64,000 bases of DNA from Nocardioides ginsengisegetis (lineage in GTDB: Bacteria > Actinomycetota > Actinomycetes > Propionibacteriales > Nocardioidaceae), in the NCBI RefSeq assembly GCF_014138045.1, contig NZ_JACGXA010000001.1, positions 3,395,001-3,459,000 on the forward strand. The letters run 5' to 3'. Positions 15,911-25,872 of this stretch are shown here, one piece after another (the stretch's first letter is position 1; each line of letters begins with the position of its first letter). The position numbers were made by a program, and so were the translations under genes. The notes under the pieces are model-generated. The model worked only from the letters and a program-made list of their open reading frames with translations. It did no database searches and was not told the origin of the DNA.

Positions 15911-18557
15911 GGAGGGTAAGGGTGGCCTTCGCGGCGTCCTCGACGGCCGAGCGGGTGAACAGCCACGGCAGCGTCTCGCCGTCGGCCCACAGGTCGGTCT
16001 GGTCGGTGTAGTGGGCGCTGAAGGGGTGGCCGGAGACGCCGGTGAGGTTGATCCAGCGGGACTCGTCGAAGTCGCCGAGCGAGACCACCATCCGCATCGA
16101 CGGGGCGCTGGTGACGTCGTAGCCGTCGGCGGCGTCCCACGAGGTGGCGTCGACGGCCGAGCTGCTGCCGCCGACCTCCCACGGGCCGCGGTTGACCAGC
16201 CAGCGCACCGGCGCGATGTCGGACTGGCCGAGCGACTGGCTCTGGAGGTCGAGCTGGTGCAGGTGGCCCCAGGTCCAGTCGTCGGGGCTCACCGACTCGC
16301 GGCGGGTGAGCTCGTCGCGCGCCTCGAGCAGGGCCCGGGTGAGGATGTCGTCGCGGGTCTCGACGGTGGTGTCGGTCGTCCGGTCGTCCCACCAGGCGTT
16401 GGAGGGGTCGCGCAGCAGCGTCTCCATGACCGCGATCCAGCGCTCGTTGCCGTCGGGCCAGAGGTCCTTGTCGAAGTCGTCGTGGAAGGTGTCGGCGAGG
16501 ACGTTGCGCCACACGACGTTGAAGTACGCCGCGGCGGGGCTGTCGGCGGGCTGGCTGAAGTCCCACGTCCGCAGCAGTTGCTGGCCGGCCGAGTGGTAAC
16601 CGCGCCGCAGCTTCACGTCGAGCAGGAACGGCACCAAGGTCGGGGCGATCGGGTTGTGGTCGTCGAGCTGGAGCGCGGCCATCTCGTCGACCGAGAGCTC
16701 CTGCTCGGAGTCGATGAGGTCGCGGATCCGCTGGGCGCGGTAGCCGCGGTCCCAGTCGTCGGTGAGGTGGTAGGGGTAGTCCGGCCCGATCACGGCCTGG
16801 TTGGCCGTGACGATGAACCCCTCGGCCGGGTTGAGGACCTGCGGCAGCCCGTCGAACGGCACGTAGTCGCCGGTCCAGTCGTTCTCCGGCCGCCAGCCGG
16901 CCACCGGCAGCAGCCCGTCGTTGCCGGACTTGCGGATCGGCACGCGGCCCGGCGCCTGGTAGCCGATGTGGCCCTCGCGGTCGGCGTAGACGAGGTTCTG
17001 GGCCGGCACGGCGAAGTCGGCGGCGGCCGCCCGGAAGGAGCGCCAGTCGGTGGCCTTGTCCAGCTCGAGGATCGCGTCGGCCGTCGGGGCGGGGTGCAGG
17101 GCGGTCCACTCCAGCGCCACGGCGTACGACGTGCCGTCGGGCAGCGCGGGCGCGCCCTCGACCCGGGCCTCCTCGCCCACGTCCGCGAGCTGGTCGGACA
17201 CGTCGGAGAGGATCGGGCCGTGCCGCGTCGAGCGGACGGTCAGCGTCACGTCCTCGCCGCCGCGCACCTTGATCGTCTCGGTGCGCGTGCGCAGCGGCAG
17301 CAGCTTGCCGTCGTAGCGCCAGCGGTCGCCCTCGACCTTCTCGAGGTAGAGGTCGCTGACGTCGGGACCGAGGTTGGTGAAGCCCCAGGCGATGTCCTGG
17401 TTGTGGCCGATGATCACGCCGGGCACCCCGGAGAACGTGAAGCCGGCGACGTCCAGGGGGCAGCTCGGCGACAGCGTCGTGCAGTGCAGCCCCATCTGCA
17501 TCCAGACGCCGGGCAGCGAGGTCGAGAGGTGCGGGTCGTTGGCCAGCAGCGGCTCGCCGGTCGCCGAGTGCTTGCCGTCGACCACCCAGCTGTTGCTGCC
17601 GATGCCCTCGCCGCGCCCGAGGAACGACGGCATCCGGTCCAGCCCGTCGCGCAGCGAGCGCAGCGCCGACCGGGCGCCGGCGGTGAACGCCGGACGCTGC
17701 GGGTTGCGGGTGCCGCCGGTGGTGGCGTCCTGCTCGAAGACGCCGTCGACGACCGTGCCCCGGCCGACGATCGGCGCGTTCTCGTCGTAGGGGTAGGGCG
17801 GGTAGAGGCTGGCGACCTGCTGCACGCTGTGGTCGGCCAGGGCCAGCACCCGGTCGATCTCGTCGGTCATGTTGCCGCGCAGGTCCCAGGCCATCGCCTT
17901 GAGCCAGGACAGGGAGTCGACGGGGGTCCAGTGCTCGGGCTCGTAGTCCAGGCCGCCGGCGTTCAGCACGGTGTACTCGACGGCGATCCGGCTCGGCGAG
18001 TGGGTGTCGAGGTAGGCGTTGACGCCGTCGGAGTAGGCCTCGAGGGCCTCGCGGGTCTCCGGCTCGAGCAGCGCCAGCTCGCGCTCGGCGACGCGGCGCC
18101 AGCCCATGGTCCGGACGTACTCGTCGCTCTCGAGCGCGGGCTCGCCGAACATCTCGGCCAGCCGGCCGGCGGTGGCGTGCCGACGCACGTCCATCTCGAA
18201 GAACCGCTCCTGCGCGTGCACGTAGCCCTGCGCGCGCATCAGGTCGTCGAGGTTGTCGCCGTAGAGCTGCGGGATGCCGTGGTCGTCGCGGACCACGGTC
18301 ACGTCCGCGCTCAGCCCCGGCACGTCGATGGTGCCGGTGGTCTGCGGCAGCGGCCGCCGCACCAGGACCACGCCGGTGACCAGGCCCGCGAGCAGCACGA
18401 GCACCAGGCCGAGGGCGACGTACGACGCCACCCGCAGGGGCCGGGGCAACCCGAGGAACTCTCGCCACCAGGCGGCCACGGTGGCGCCCGGGGATGACGG
18501 GGCGGATCCGGCGGGGTCAGGGCGGCCGGGGGTGGTGGTCGTCATGGTGAAGGCCAT
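15906..18557 (-). CDS. Penicillin acylase family protein (Ntn hydrolase)
   Basis: 883 residues. After a Pro/Ser-rich start comes one membrane segment (VASYVALGLVLVLLAGLVTGVVLV), anchoring it in the membrane with the enzyme outside. The alpha part has YVHAQERFFEMD; the autoprocessing site is GIGSNSWVV with Ser321 as the new N-terminal nucleophile, followed by ANDPHL and the GVPGVIIGHN and FTNLGPDVSDLY blocks of the beta chain. Such enzymes hydrolyse amides, from beta-lactam side chains to acyl-homoserine lactones; the substrate is unknown. Start taken at ATG 18557 (MAFT); ATG 18545 is an alternative. Divergent from fmdB. Confidence 0.88.
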   Translation of the reverse strand: MAFTMTTTTPGRPDPAGSAPSSPGATVAAWWREFLGLPRPLRVASYVALGLVLVLLAGLVTGVVLVRRPLPQTTGTIDVPGLSADVTVVRDDHGIPQLYGDNLDDLMRAQGYVHAQERFFEMDVRRHATAGRLAEMFGEPALESDEYVRTMGWRRVAERELALLEPETREALEAYSDGVNAYLDTHSPSRIAVEYTVLNAGGLDYEPEHWTPVDSLSWLKAMAWDLRGNMTDEIDRVLALADHSVQQVASLYPPYPYDENAPIVGRGTVVDGVFEQDATTGGTRNPQRPAFTAGARSALRSLRDGLDRMPSFLGRGEGIGSNSWVVDGKHSATGEPLLANDPHLSTSLPGVWMQMGLHCTTLSPSCPLDVAGFTFSGVPGVIIGHNQDIAWGFTNLGPDVSDLYLEKVEGDRWRYDGKLLPLRTRTETIKVRGGEDVTLTVRSTRHGPILSDVSDQLADVGEEARVEGAPALPDGTSYAVALEWTALHPAPTADAILELDKATDWRSFRAAAADFAVPAQNLVYADREGHIGYQAPGRVPIRKSGNDGLLPVAGWRPENDWTGDYVPFDGLPQVLNPAEGFIVTANQAVIGPDYPYHLTDDWDRGYRAQRIRDLIDSEQELSVDEMAALQLDDHNPIAPTLVPFLLDVKLRRGYHSAGQQLLRTWDFSQPADSPAAAYFNVVWRNVLADTFHDDFDKDLWPDGNERWIAVMETLLRDPSNAWWDDRTTDTTVETRDDILTRALLEARDELTRRESVSPDDWTWGHLHQLDLQSQSLGQSDIAPVRWLVNRGPWEVGGSSSAVDATSWDAADGYDVTSAPSMRMVVSLGDFDESRWINLTGVSGHPFSAHYTDQTDLWADGETLPWLFTRSAVEDAAKATLTLR

Positions 18558-18616
18558 TCTGCCGTGACGTACCATTGGCAGTCGTCAGGGCCGAGTGCCA
18601 GAACCTGAGGAGAACC

Positions 18617-18940
18617 GTGCCGACCTACCAGTACGCCTGCACCGAGTGCGGCCACGACTTCGAGCAGTTCCAGAGCTTCTCCGACGACGCGCTCACCGAG
18701 TGCCCGTCGTGCAACGGCAAGCTGCGCAAGGTCTTCAACGCCGTGGGCGTGGTCTTCAAGGGCTCCGGCTTCTACCGCACCGACAGCCGCAACGGAACGT
18801 CGTCGAGCACGCCCGCCAGCACCTCGGACTCCTCCAGCTCGTCGTCGGGCTCGTCGACCACCTCGACGAAGACCGCCGAGAAGGCCAGCACCACGTCCAC
18901 GAGCTCCTCGTCCAGCTCGTCCAGCAGCTCCTCCGACTGA
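18617..18940 (+). CDS. FmdB-family zinc-ribbon protein with Ser-rich tail
   Basis: 107 residues from GTG 18617, preceded by GAGGAGAA. The first 50 residues (PTYQYACTECGHDFEQFQSF ... CPSCNGKLRKVFNAVGVVFKGSGFYRTD) are the FmdB regulatory ribbon with two Cys pairs. The remaining half is an almost pure Ser/Thr low-complexity tail. Function of these small proteins is not settled. Divergent from the penicillin acylase gene and 54 bases before the SAF gene. Confidence 0.9.
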   Translation: MPTYQYACTECGHDFEQFQSFSDDALTECPSCNGKLRKVFNAVGVVFKGSGFYRTDSRNGTSSSTPASTSDSSSSSSGSSTTSTKTAEKASTTSTSSSSSSSSSSSD

Positions 18941-18994
18941 CGACCCTGTGGAGAGCCGTCCCGCGCGGACGGATTCCTGCCTAGCGTCGGGGCC

Positions 18995-19615
18995 ATGTCC
19001 CGCTCCGACCGCGCTCGCCGCCTCCTCGTCCGCGTACGCCGCGGGGTGCTGCGCCGCCGGCGCCTGCTCGCCGCGGCCCTGACCGCCGTCGCGGTCGGCT
19101 CCGGCGTGCACGCGGTCGTCGCCCCGCCCCCGCCCCGGATCACGGTGCTGGTCGCCGCGCGCGACCTGCCCGCGGGGTCGGTGCTGGCGCGCGCCGACCT
19201 GGCGGAGGCGTCGTACGCACCCGGGACCGTGCCGGACGGGCTCGCCGCGGACGCGGCCGGGCGGGTGCTGGCGGCTCCGCTGCGGCGGGGCGAGCCGGTC
19301 ACCGACGTACGCCTGGTGGGTCCGGCGCTGACCGACGGCTATCCCGGCCTGACCGCCGTGCCGGTGCGCTTCCCGGACGCCGGGGCCGTCGCGCTGCTGC
19401 GCGTCGGCGACCGGGTCGACGTGGTGGCCGCCGACCCGCAGGGGGCGGGCGCGACGACGGTGGCGGCGGACGCGCCGGTGCTGGCGATCCCCGCCGCCGA
19501 CCGGTCGGAGGGGACGCAGGGGCGGCTGGTGGTGCTCGGGGTGCCGGATGGTGACGTGGAGAGGCTGGCCGATGCCGCGGTGCGCTTCTTCCTGACGTTC
19601 GCCCTTTCGCAGTAG
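18995..19615 (+). CDS. SAF-domain protein (CpaB/RcpC-like)
   Basis: 206 residues. An Arg-rich start is followed by a membrane segment (LLAAALTAVAVGSGVHAVVA), then the SAF domain: ITVLVAARDLPAGSVLARADL, a Gly/Ala linker, and LRRGEPVTDVRLVG. RcpC/CpaB relatives take part in Flp pilus export; no other pilus genes are near, so this may be a stand-alone exported protein. A later beta region (LLRVGDRVDVVAAD) matches the RcpC second domain. No catalytic residues were recognised. Confidence 0.8.
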   Translation: MSRSDRARRLLVRVRRGVLRRRRLLAAALTAVAVGSGVHAVVAPPPPRITVLVAARDLPAGSVLARADLAEASYAPGTVPDGLAADAAGRVLAAPLRRGEPVTDVRLVGPALTDGYPGLTAVPVRFPDAGAVALLRVGDRVDVVAADPQGAGATTVAADAPVLAIPAADRSEGTQGRLVVLGVPDGDVERLADAAVRFFLTFALSQ

Positions 19616-19668
19616 CGTCGCGGAGTCACATCACCGCCGCTCCCCTCGGGGCACGAAGGAGTCACACC

Positions 19669-20037
19669 ATGACCGGATTCAAGAACTTCATCCTGCGCGG
19701 CAACCTGGTCGAGCTCGCCGTCGCCTTCATCATGGCCGGCGCGTTCGCGGCCGTCGTGACCGCCACCGTGGCGCTGATCATGGACCTCGTCGGCAAGGTG
19801 GGCGGCACCCCGGACTTCTCCAACTACACCCCGCACGGCATCCACGTGGGCGCCTGGCTCACGGCGCTGATCGCCTTCCTGATCATGGCCGCGGTCGTCT
19901 ACTACCTGATCGTGCTGCCCTACACGAATGCCAAGGAGCGGTTCTTCCCGACCGAGCCGACCGGCACGCCGGCCGACGTCGCGCTGCTCACCGAGATCCG
20001 CGACCTGCTGGCGGCCCGTCAGGGTGGCGGCCTCTGA
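19669..20037 (+). CDS. mscL: Large-conductance mechanosensitive channel MscL
   Basis: 122 residues. The start GFKNFILRGNLVELAVAFIMAGAFAAVV is the amphipathic N-helix and first pore helix; the second membrane helix is LTALIAFLIMAAVVYYLIVLPY, ending in a short cytoplasmic helix (TEIRDLLAARQ). MscL forms a pentamer that opens on membrane tension to release solutes. The pore helix departs from the usual GAAFG pattern but length and topology fit. ATG 19669 follows a GAAGGAG ribosome site. Confidence 0.92.
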   Translation: MTGFKNFILRGNLVELAVAFIMAGAFAAVVTATVALIMDLVGKVGGTPDFSNYTPHGIHVGAWLTALIAFLIMAAVVYYLIVLPYTNAKERFFPTEPTGTPADVALLTEIRDLLAARQGGGL

Positions 20038-20038
20038 C

Positions 20039-20242
20039 CTACCCGTGGTGGGGCGGGACCTGCGCCTTGAGCCAGGCCTCGCCCCGCTCCTCGCCGGACT
20101 CCCGGGAGCCGGGCTCACGCTCGTCGCTGGTGGTGTCCGGCAGCACGTCGCCGAAGACCGCGGCGAGGCGCCTGCGGCGCTGCCAGTCGGTCTCGGACTT
20201 GCTCTCTGGCCCCTTCTCGGGGTTCTTCTCGACCACGGTCAC
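20039..20242 (-). CDS. Small conserved acidic/basic hypothetical protein
   Basis: 67 residues from GTG 20242, one base after the stop of the LCP gene, so probably translated by coupling. The centre WQRRRRLAAVFGDVLPDTTSDERE is the kind of compact block conserved among actinobacterial genes of this type; the C-terminus (GEAWLKAQVPPHHG) is Trp/Pro containing. No membrane segment or enzyme motif. Convergent with mscL with one base between. Function unknown. Confidence 0.75.
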   Translation of the reverse strand: MTVVEKNPEKGPESKSETDWQRRRRLAAVFGDVLPDTTSDEREPGSRESGEERGEAWLKAQVPPHHG

Positions 20243-20243
20243 C

Positions 20244-21458
20244 TCAGGTGCAGAGGCCCGCGTCGGCGAGCGCCTGTGCGTCAGCCTCGTTGGGGCCGCC
20301 CTTGCCCGAGCCGCTCGGCGAGCCGGACCCGCTGGGCGAGGACGAGGTGCCGCCGGAGCTCGGCAGGTTGCCCGGCGTGATCACGTCGGTGGCAAGGCGC
20401 TTGGTCAGCGGCTCGTCCTTGGCGATCTTGTCCCAGACCTGCTTGGCCGCGGGGGTCCACACGAGGCGGTTGGGGTCGGCAGGGTCGGGGATGTTGGGGA
20501 TCGTCAGGAACTGGATCTTGTCCAGGCCGATGTTGCGGAACTGGTAGCCCAGGTCACCGAGCTTCTTCAGCGAGCCGATGTCCTTGTCGAGCGTCAGCGA
20601 CTTGGTCGCGGCCTCGAGGAACCGGACGATCTTGTAGGGGTTGGCGAGCGTGCCGGCCGAGAGCACCTGGTGGACCATCGAGGCGATGAACGCCTGCTGG
20701 CGCTTCATCCGGCCCACGTCGGAGCCGTTGCCGACGACGTAGCGCTCGCGCACGTAGTTGAGCGCCTGCTGGCCCTCGAGCTTGCGGGTGCCGGCGGGCA
20801 GGTCGATGCCGTGGGCGTGGTCGACGATGCCGGGCTCAGGGATGCAGACCTCGACGCCGCCGACGGCGTCGACCATGCCCTTGAAGCCCTCGAAGTCGAC
20901 GACCACGAAGTGGTCGACGAGGACGCCGGTGAGCTGCTCGAACTGGTGGATCGTGCAGGCGGGGCCGCCCACCGAGTAGGCCTCGTTCCACATCACGTGG
21001 GTGCCGCCGGGGATGTCGCTGCCGTCCTCGGCCTTGCAGGTGGGCCGGTCGATCGCGGAGTCGCGCGGGATGCTGATGCCATAGGCGCGGGACCGGTCCG
21101 CGGACAGGTGGAGAAGGATCGTGGTGTCCGAGCGCTGGCCACCGCCGGTGAGGTTGTCGATGTTGCAGCCGCTGCAGTCGCGGCTGTCGGAGCCCATCAC
21201 CAGGATGTTGAGCGGCTCCTGGGGGCCCTCGACCTTGATCTTGTCGGGACGGTCGCCGAGCTGGTTGGTCAGGTCGACGACGTTGAGGTTGCCGTTGAGG
21301 TGGCGGTAGATGAAGACGACCGACAGGCCGGTGACGAGACCGAGCACGACCACGCTGACCAGCAGCACCTTGGCGACCGTGTGCCTCTTGCGCACCTTGC
21401 CCCGGCGTTTGGGCGCGCCGTTGTCGGGCTGGGCATCGGTCTGCTCAGCGTCAGACAT
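20244..21458 (-). CDS. LytR-CpsA-Psr (LCP) family cell-wall glycopolymer ligase
   Basis: 404 residues. A basic cytoplasmic start is followed by one membrane helix (VAKVLLVSVVVLGLVTGLSVVFIY). The LCP domain shows NILVMGSDSRD, RSDTTILLHLSADR, GISIPRDS (conserved Arg-Asp), the VVDFEGFKGMVDAVGGVEVCI block and ALNYVRERYV. LCP enzymes transfer undecaprenyl-linked glycopolymers such as arabinogalactan or teichoic acid to peptidoglycan outside the membrane. The C-terminus is a Gly/Ser linker with a final Cys. Divergent from argS. Confidence 0.93.
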   Translation of the reverse strand: MSDAEQTDAQPDNGAPKRRGKVRKRHTVAKVLLVSVVVLGLVTGLSVVFIYRHLNGNLNVVDLTNQLGDRPDKIKVEGPQEPLNILVMGSDSRDCSGCNIDNLTGGGQRSDTTILLHLSADRSRAYGISIPRDSAIDRPTCKAEDGSDIPGGTHVMWNEAYSVGGPACTIHQFEQLTGVLVDHFVVVDFEGFKGMVDAVGGVEVCIPEPGIVDHAHGIDLPAGTRKLEGQQALNYVRERYVVGNGSDVGRMKRQQAFIASMVHQVLSAGTLANPYKIVRFLEAATKSLTLDKDIGSLKKLGDLGYQFRNIGLDKIQFLTIPNIPDPADPNRLVWTPAAKQVWDKIAKDEPLTKRLATDVITPGNLPSSGGTSSSPSGSGSPSGSGKGGPNEADAQALADAGLCT

Positions 21459-21612
21459 CGGTCACCTTCACGATCGGGGGCATGCATCAGGGGCGGCGCG
21501 TGACTCACGGCAGGGCGAACTTACGCGCAAGAACCAAATAGTCTCGCTGACCAGCCTGTTCCGACAAACCCTCGCCCAAACCCTCGCGTCCGCGAGTGTG
21601 ACCGGACCCGCA

Positions 21613-21618
21613 TACCCT
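21613..21618 (+). promoter_or_regulatory. argS -10 box, leaderless start
   Basis: TACCCT lies seven bases before the argS ATG at 21626, so the transcript probably begins at the start codon. No good -35 element is visible. Confidence 0.5.
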
Positions 21619-21625
21619 GAGCCGC

Positions 21626-23395
21626 ATGACCGCCCCTCCCGGCGCCGTGACCGGCTTCCCCAGCGACGTGCTCACCGACCGACTCCAGCGTGCACTCGGC
21701 GCCGCCTTCGGACCGGAGTACGCCGACGTCGACCCGGTCATCCGGCCCTCGCAGTTCGCCGACTACCAGGCCAACGTGGCGCTCGCGCTGGCCAAGCGGC
21801 TCGGCAGCAACCCGCGGGCGGTCGCCGACGCGATCGTGACCCACCTCGACGTCGCCGGGGTCGCCCAGGCGCCGGTCGTGAGCGGACCCGGCTTCGTCAA
21901 CCTGACGCTGGCCGACCAGTGGCTCGCCGACCGGGTCACCGCGCTGGCCGCCGACCCGCGGCTCGCCGTACCGGAGCAGGAGCCGCTGGTCGTCCCGATC
22001 GACTACTCCGCGCCCAACGTGGCCAAGGAGATGCACGTGGGGCACCTGCGCACCACCGTGGTCGGCGACGCGCTCGCCCGCACGCTGGAGCACCTCGGCC
22101 ACCGCGTCGTGCGTCAGAACCACATCGGCGACTGGGGCACCCCCTTCGGCATGCTCATCGAGCACCTGCTCGAGGTCGGCGAGCACTCCCCCGAGTCCGA
22201 GCTGCTCGTCAGCGACCCCAACGCCTTCTACCAGGCGGCCCGGGCGAAGTTCGACGCCGACGAGGCCGCCGGCGGGCAGGACTTCGCCGCGCGGGCCCGG
22301 CGCCGCGTGGTCTCGCTCCAGGCCGGCGACCCCGAGACGCTGCGGCTCTGGCACGAGCTGATCGAGCTGTCCACGACGTACTTCAACTCGATCTACTCGC
22401 TGCTCGACGTGACCCTGACCGACGACGACCTGGCCGGCGAGAGCAGCTACAACGACGACCTGCCCGGCATCTGCGACGAGCTGGAGCGCAAGGGCATCGC
22501 GACGATGAGCGACGGCGCGCTGTGCGTCTTCCTCGACGGCTTCACCGGCCGCGAGGGCAAGCCGCAGCCGCTGATCATCCGCAAGAGCGACGGCGGCTAC
22601 GGCTACGCCACCACCGACCTCGCCACGATCCGGCACCGGGTCACCGACCTGCACGCCGACCGGGTGCTCTACGTCATCGGCGCGCCGCAGGACCTGCACC
22701 TGCGGATGGTCTTCGCGGCCGCGCGCGAGGCCGGCTGGCTGCCCGACGACGTCGAGGTCGTGCACGTCCAGATCGGCAACGTGCTCGGCCCGGACGGCAA
22801 GATCCTCAAGACCCGCTCCGGGGCACCCATCCGGCTGCGCGCGCTGCTCGACGAGGCCGTCGCCCGAGCGGCCGCCGGCCTGGCGGAGTCGCGGCCGGAC
22901 CTCGACGAGGAGGAGCGGGCGGTGATCGCGCGCCAGGTCGGCATCGGCGCGGTGAAGTACGCCGACCTGTCGGTGGCCCACGACAGCGAGTACACCTTCG
23001 ACCTGGACCGCATGGTCTCGCTCATGGGCAACACCGGCCCCTACCTGCAGTACGCCGCGGCCCGGATCCGGTCGATCCTGCGCCGCGCCGAGGAAGCCGA
23101 GGCCGTGGCCGGCGACGTCCGCGTCGGCGAGGAGGCGGAGCGCGCGCTGATGCTGGCGCTGCTCGGCTTCGCGCCGGTCGTCGTGCAGGTGGGCGAGGCC
23201 CTGGAGCCGCACCGACTGTGCACCTATCTCTTCGAGCTCGCGCAGACGTTCACGACGTTCTACGACAACTGCCCGGTCCTCAAGGGCGACGACCTCGACG
23301 TGCGGGCCTCGCGCCTCACGTTGTGCCGAGTGACCCTGGCCGTGCTCGACCAGGGTCTCGGCCTGCTCGGGATCGCGGCTCCCGAGCGGATGTAG
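21626..23395 (+). CDS. argS: Arginine--tRNA ligase
   Basis: 589 residues of class I aminoacyl-tRNA synthetase. It has the ArgS-specific N-terminal additive domain, then VPIDYSAPNVAKEMHVGHLRTTVVGD with the HVGH signature, NHIGDWGTPFGM, the IRKSDGGYGYATTDLATI catalytic part, KTRSGAPIRLRALLDEAV, and the DALR anticodon-binding helices ending LGIAAPERM. It charges tRNA-Arg in the cytosol. The usual KMSKS is replaced by KILKTRSG, which is normal for ArgS. Single gene with its own leaderless promoter. Confidence 0.97.
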   Translation: MTAPPGAVTGFPSDVLTDRLQRALGAAFGPEYADVDPVIRPSQFADYQANVALALAKRLGSNPRAVADAIVTHLDVAGVAQAPVVSGPGFVNLTLADQWLADRVTALAADPRLAVPEQEPLVVPIDYSAPNVAKEMHVGHLRTTVVGDALARTLEHLGHRVVRQNHIGDWGTPFGMLIEHLLEVGEHSPESELLVSDPNAFYQAARAKFDADEAAGGQDFAARARRRVVSLQAGDPETLRLWHELIELSTTYFNSIYSLLDVTLTDDDLAGESSYNDDLPGICDELERKGIATMSDGALCVFLDGFTGREGKPQPLIIRKSDGGYGYATTDLATIRHRVTDLHADRVLYVIGAPQDLHLRMVFAAAREAGWLPDDVEVVHVQIGNVLGPDGKILKTRSGAPIRLRALLDEAVARAAAGLAESRPDLDEEERAVIARQVGIGAVKYADLSVAHDSEYTFDLDRMVSLMGNTGPYLQYAAARIRSILRRAEEAEAVAGDVRVGEEAERALMLALLGFAPVVVQVGEALEPHRLCTYLFELAQTFTTFYDNCPVLKGDDLDVRASRLTLCRVTLAVLDQGLGLLGIAAPERM

Positions 23396-23402
23396 CCGCC
23401 GT

Positions 23403-24089
23403 TCAGCGCACGACGTACCAGGTGGTGCCGGCCTTGGCGTCCTCGCCCTGGTCGCCGTCCTGGCACTGGTCGGTCTCGTCCTCGCCCTGGTCGTCGGCGT
23501 CGTCCTGGGCGTCGTCCTCGGTCTGGTTGTCGGTGCCGTCGCCGTCGGAGTCCTCGTCACCGTCCTCGGTGCCGTCGTCGTCGGAGTCGGCGTCGTGGGC
23601 GTTGGTGCCGAAGTCGTTCTCGTCCTCGTTGTCGATACCGTCCTGGTCGGCGTCGCCGTCGTCGGCCTGGCAGGACTCCTCGGCGTCGTCCTCGTCCTCG
23701 TTGTCGACGCCGTCCTGGTCGGCGTCCTCATCGCCGTCGAGGGTGCCGTCGTCGTCGGTGTCGGAGTCGGTCGGGTCGGTGGTCGAGGAGTCGTCGCCGA
23801 CCTCGTCGCCGTCGTCGTCGCCGTCGTTGTCGCTGTCCTGGTCGCTGGGGTCGGTGTGGTGGCGGAACTCCTGGATGTTGCGAAGTCCGTCGCGGTCCTT
23901 GTCGCCCCGGGCGTTGGCCTTGTCGGGGTTGAGGCCGTGGCGCAGCTCCCAGCGGTTGGGCATGCCGTCGTGGTCGGAGTCGCCGCTGGCGGCGCTGGCG
24001 TAGGGGGCCGAGAGCGTGAGCAGGCCGGCGACGGCCATCGCCGACGTGGCCGAGACGAGCTTGAACGCGGAGTGGCTGAGCAGCGCCAT
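23403..24089 (-). CDS. Secreted Asp-rich thrombospondin type-3-like calcium-binding protein
   Basis: 228 residues from ATG 24089, placed by GGAGG upstream. A signal peptide (ALLSHSAFKLVSATSAMAVAGLLTLSAPYASA) ends near residue 34. The mature part is a run of D-x-D-x-D-G loops (GDSDHDGMPNRWEL, GDKDRDGLRNIQE, DSDNDGDDDG, DADQDGIDNEDEND) typical of thrombospondin type-3 or dockerin-like calcium sites, with four Cys in the second half that may form disulfides, ending WYVVR. Such proteins fold around many Ca ions and act as surface adhesins or stalks; role here unknown. Its net charge is extremely acidic. Confidence 0.8.
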   Translation of the reverse strand: MALLSHSAFKLVSATSAMAVAGLLTLSAPYASAASGDSDHDGMPNRWELRHGLNPDKANARGDKDRDGLRNIQEFRHHTDPSDQDSDNDGDDDGDEVGDDSSTTDPTDSDTDDDGTLDGDEDADQDGVDNEDEDDAEESCQADDGDADQDGIDNEDENDFGTNAHDADSDDDGTEDGDEDSDGDGTDNQTEDDAQDDADDQGEDETDQCQDGDQGEDAKAGTTWYVVR

Positions 24090-24236
24090 GGGGGTCCTCC
24101 CGTGAACGGGGCCCGGCGTGCCGGGCAGTGTGACGTGGCGCACAGTGCGCCCGTCTGTCCACTACTTGTCGCGGCGAGTGCGGTTCGTTACGCCGACCGA
24201 CCGAATGACAAGATGTGCGTCGACATCACGTCACCC

Positions 24237-24312
24237 GCCCCAGTAGCTCAGTGGATAGAGCAGCCGCCTCCTAAGCGAAAGGTCGCAAGTTCGACTCTTG
24301 CCTGGGGCACCA
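24237..24312 (+). tRNA. tRNA-Arg (anticodon CCU), CCA encoded, weak anticodon stem
   Basis: Acceptor stem GCCCCAG/CTGGGGC, D arm GCTC/GAGC, anticodon loop CTCCTAA giving CCU, T arm GCAAG TTCGACT CTTGC, discriminator A and encoded CCA. The anticodon stem pairs only three of five positions: GCCGC against GCGAA leaves G27-A43 and C28-A42 unpaired. All other arms are perfect. It may work poorly or be decaying, unless the bases are a sequencing error. Confidence 0.88.
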
Positions 24313-24345
24313 TCCGGCGGCCGGTCGGCCGCCGGACGGGGTCGT

Positions 24346-25530
<1,185 letters not shown>

Positions 25531-25602
25531 ACCGCCAGTTTTGCACCCGGACGTCGCCGCGACGAGGGGGTGCCGCCCTCCGGACCGTCGTACCGTGGTC
25601 GC

Positions 25603-25872
25603 ATGTGCCGCAACATCCGCCCCCTCAACAACTTCGAGCCGCCCGCGACCCGTGACGAGGTCACCGCGGCGGCGCTGCAGTACGTCCGCAAGGTCAGCGG
25701 GACGACCAAGCCGTCGGCCGCCAACCAGGCGGTGTTCGACCAGGCGGTCCGCGAGATCGCGCACCTGACGCAGCACCTGATCGACGACCTCGTCACGACC
25801 GCGCCGCCGAAGAACCGCGAGGTGGAGGCCGACAAGGCCCGCGCGCGGGCCCAGCTGCGCTACGCCCGATGA
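25603..25872 (+). CDS. DUF2277 family protein
   Basis: 89 residues beginning MCRNIRPLNNFEPPAT, the diagnostic MCRNI start of DUF2277. The rest is helical with EVTAAALQYVRKVSGTTKPSAAN and a charged end. Function of the family is unknown. TACCGT lies six bases before the ATG, so the message is likely leaderless. Its stop overlaps the sirtuin start as ATGA, so the two are coupled; the same DUF2277 and sirtuin pairing could hint at a shared role. Confidence 0.92.
   Translation: MCRNIRPLNNFEPPATRDEVTAAALQYVRKVSGTTKPSAANQAVFDQAVREIAHLTQHLIDDLVTTAPPKNREVEADKARARAQLRYAR

Noticed and set aside
15888..18497. 869-residue open frame antisense to the penicillin acylase gene
   Set aside because: Composition is Val/Gly/Arg/His with no domain; a high-GC shadow of the real gene.
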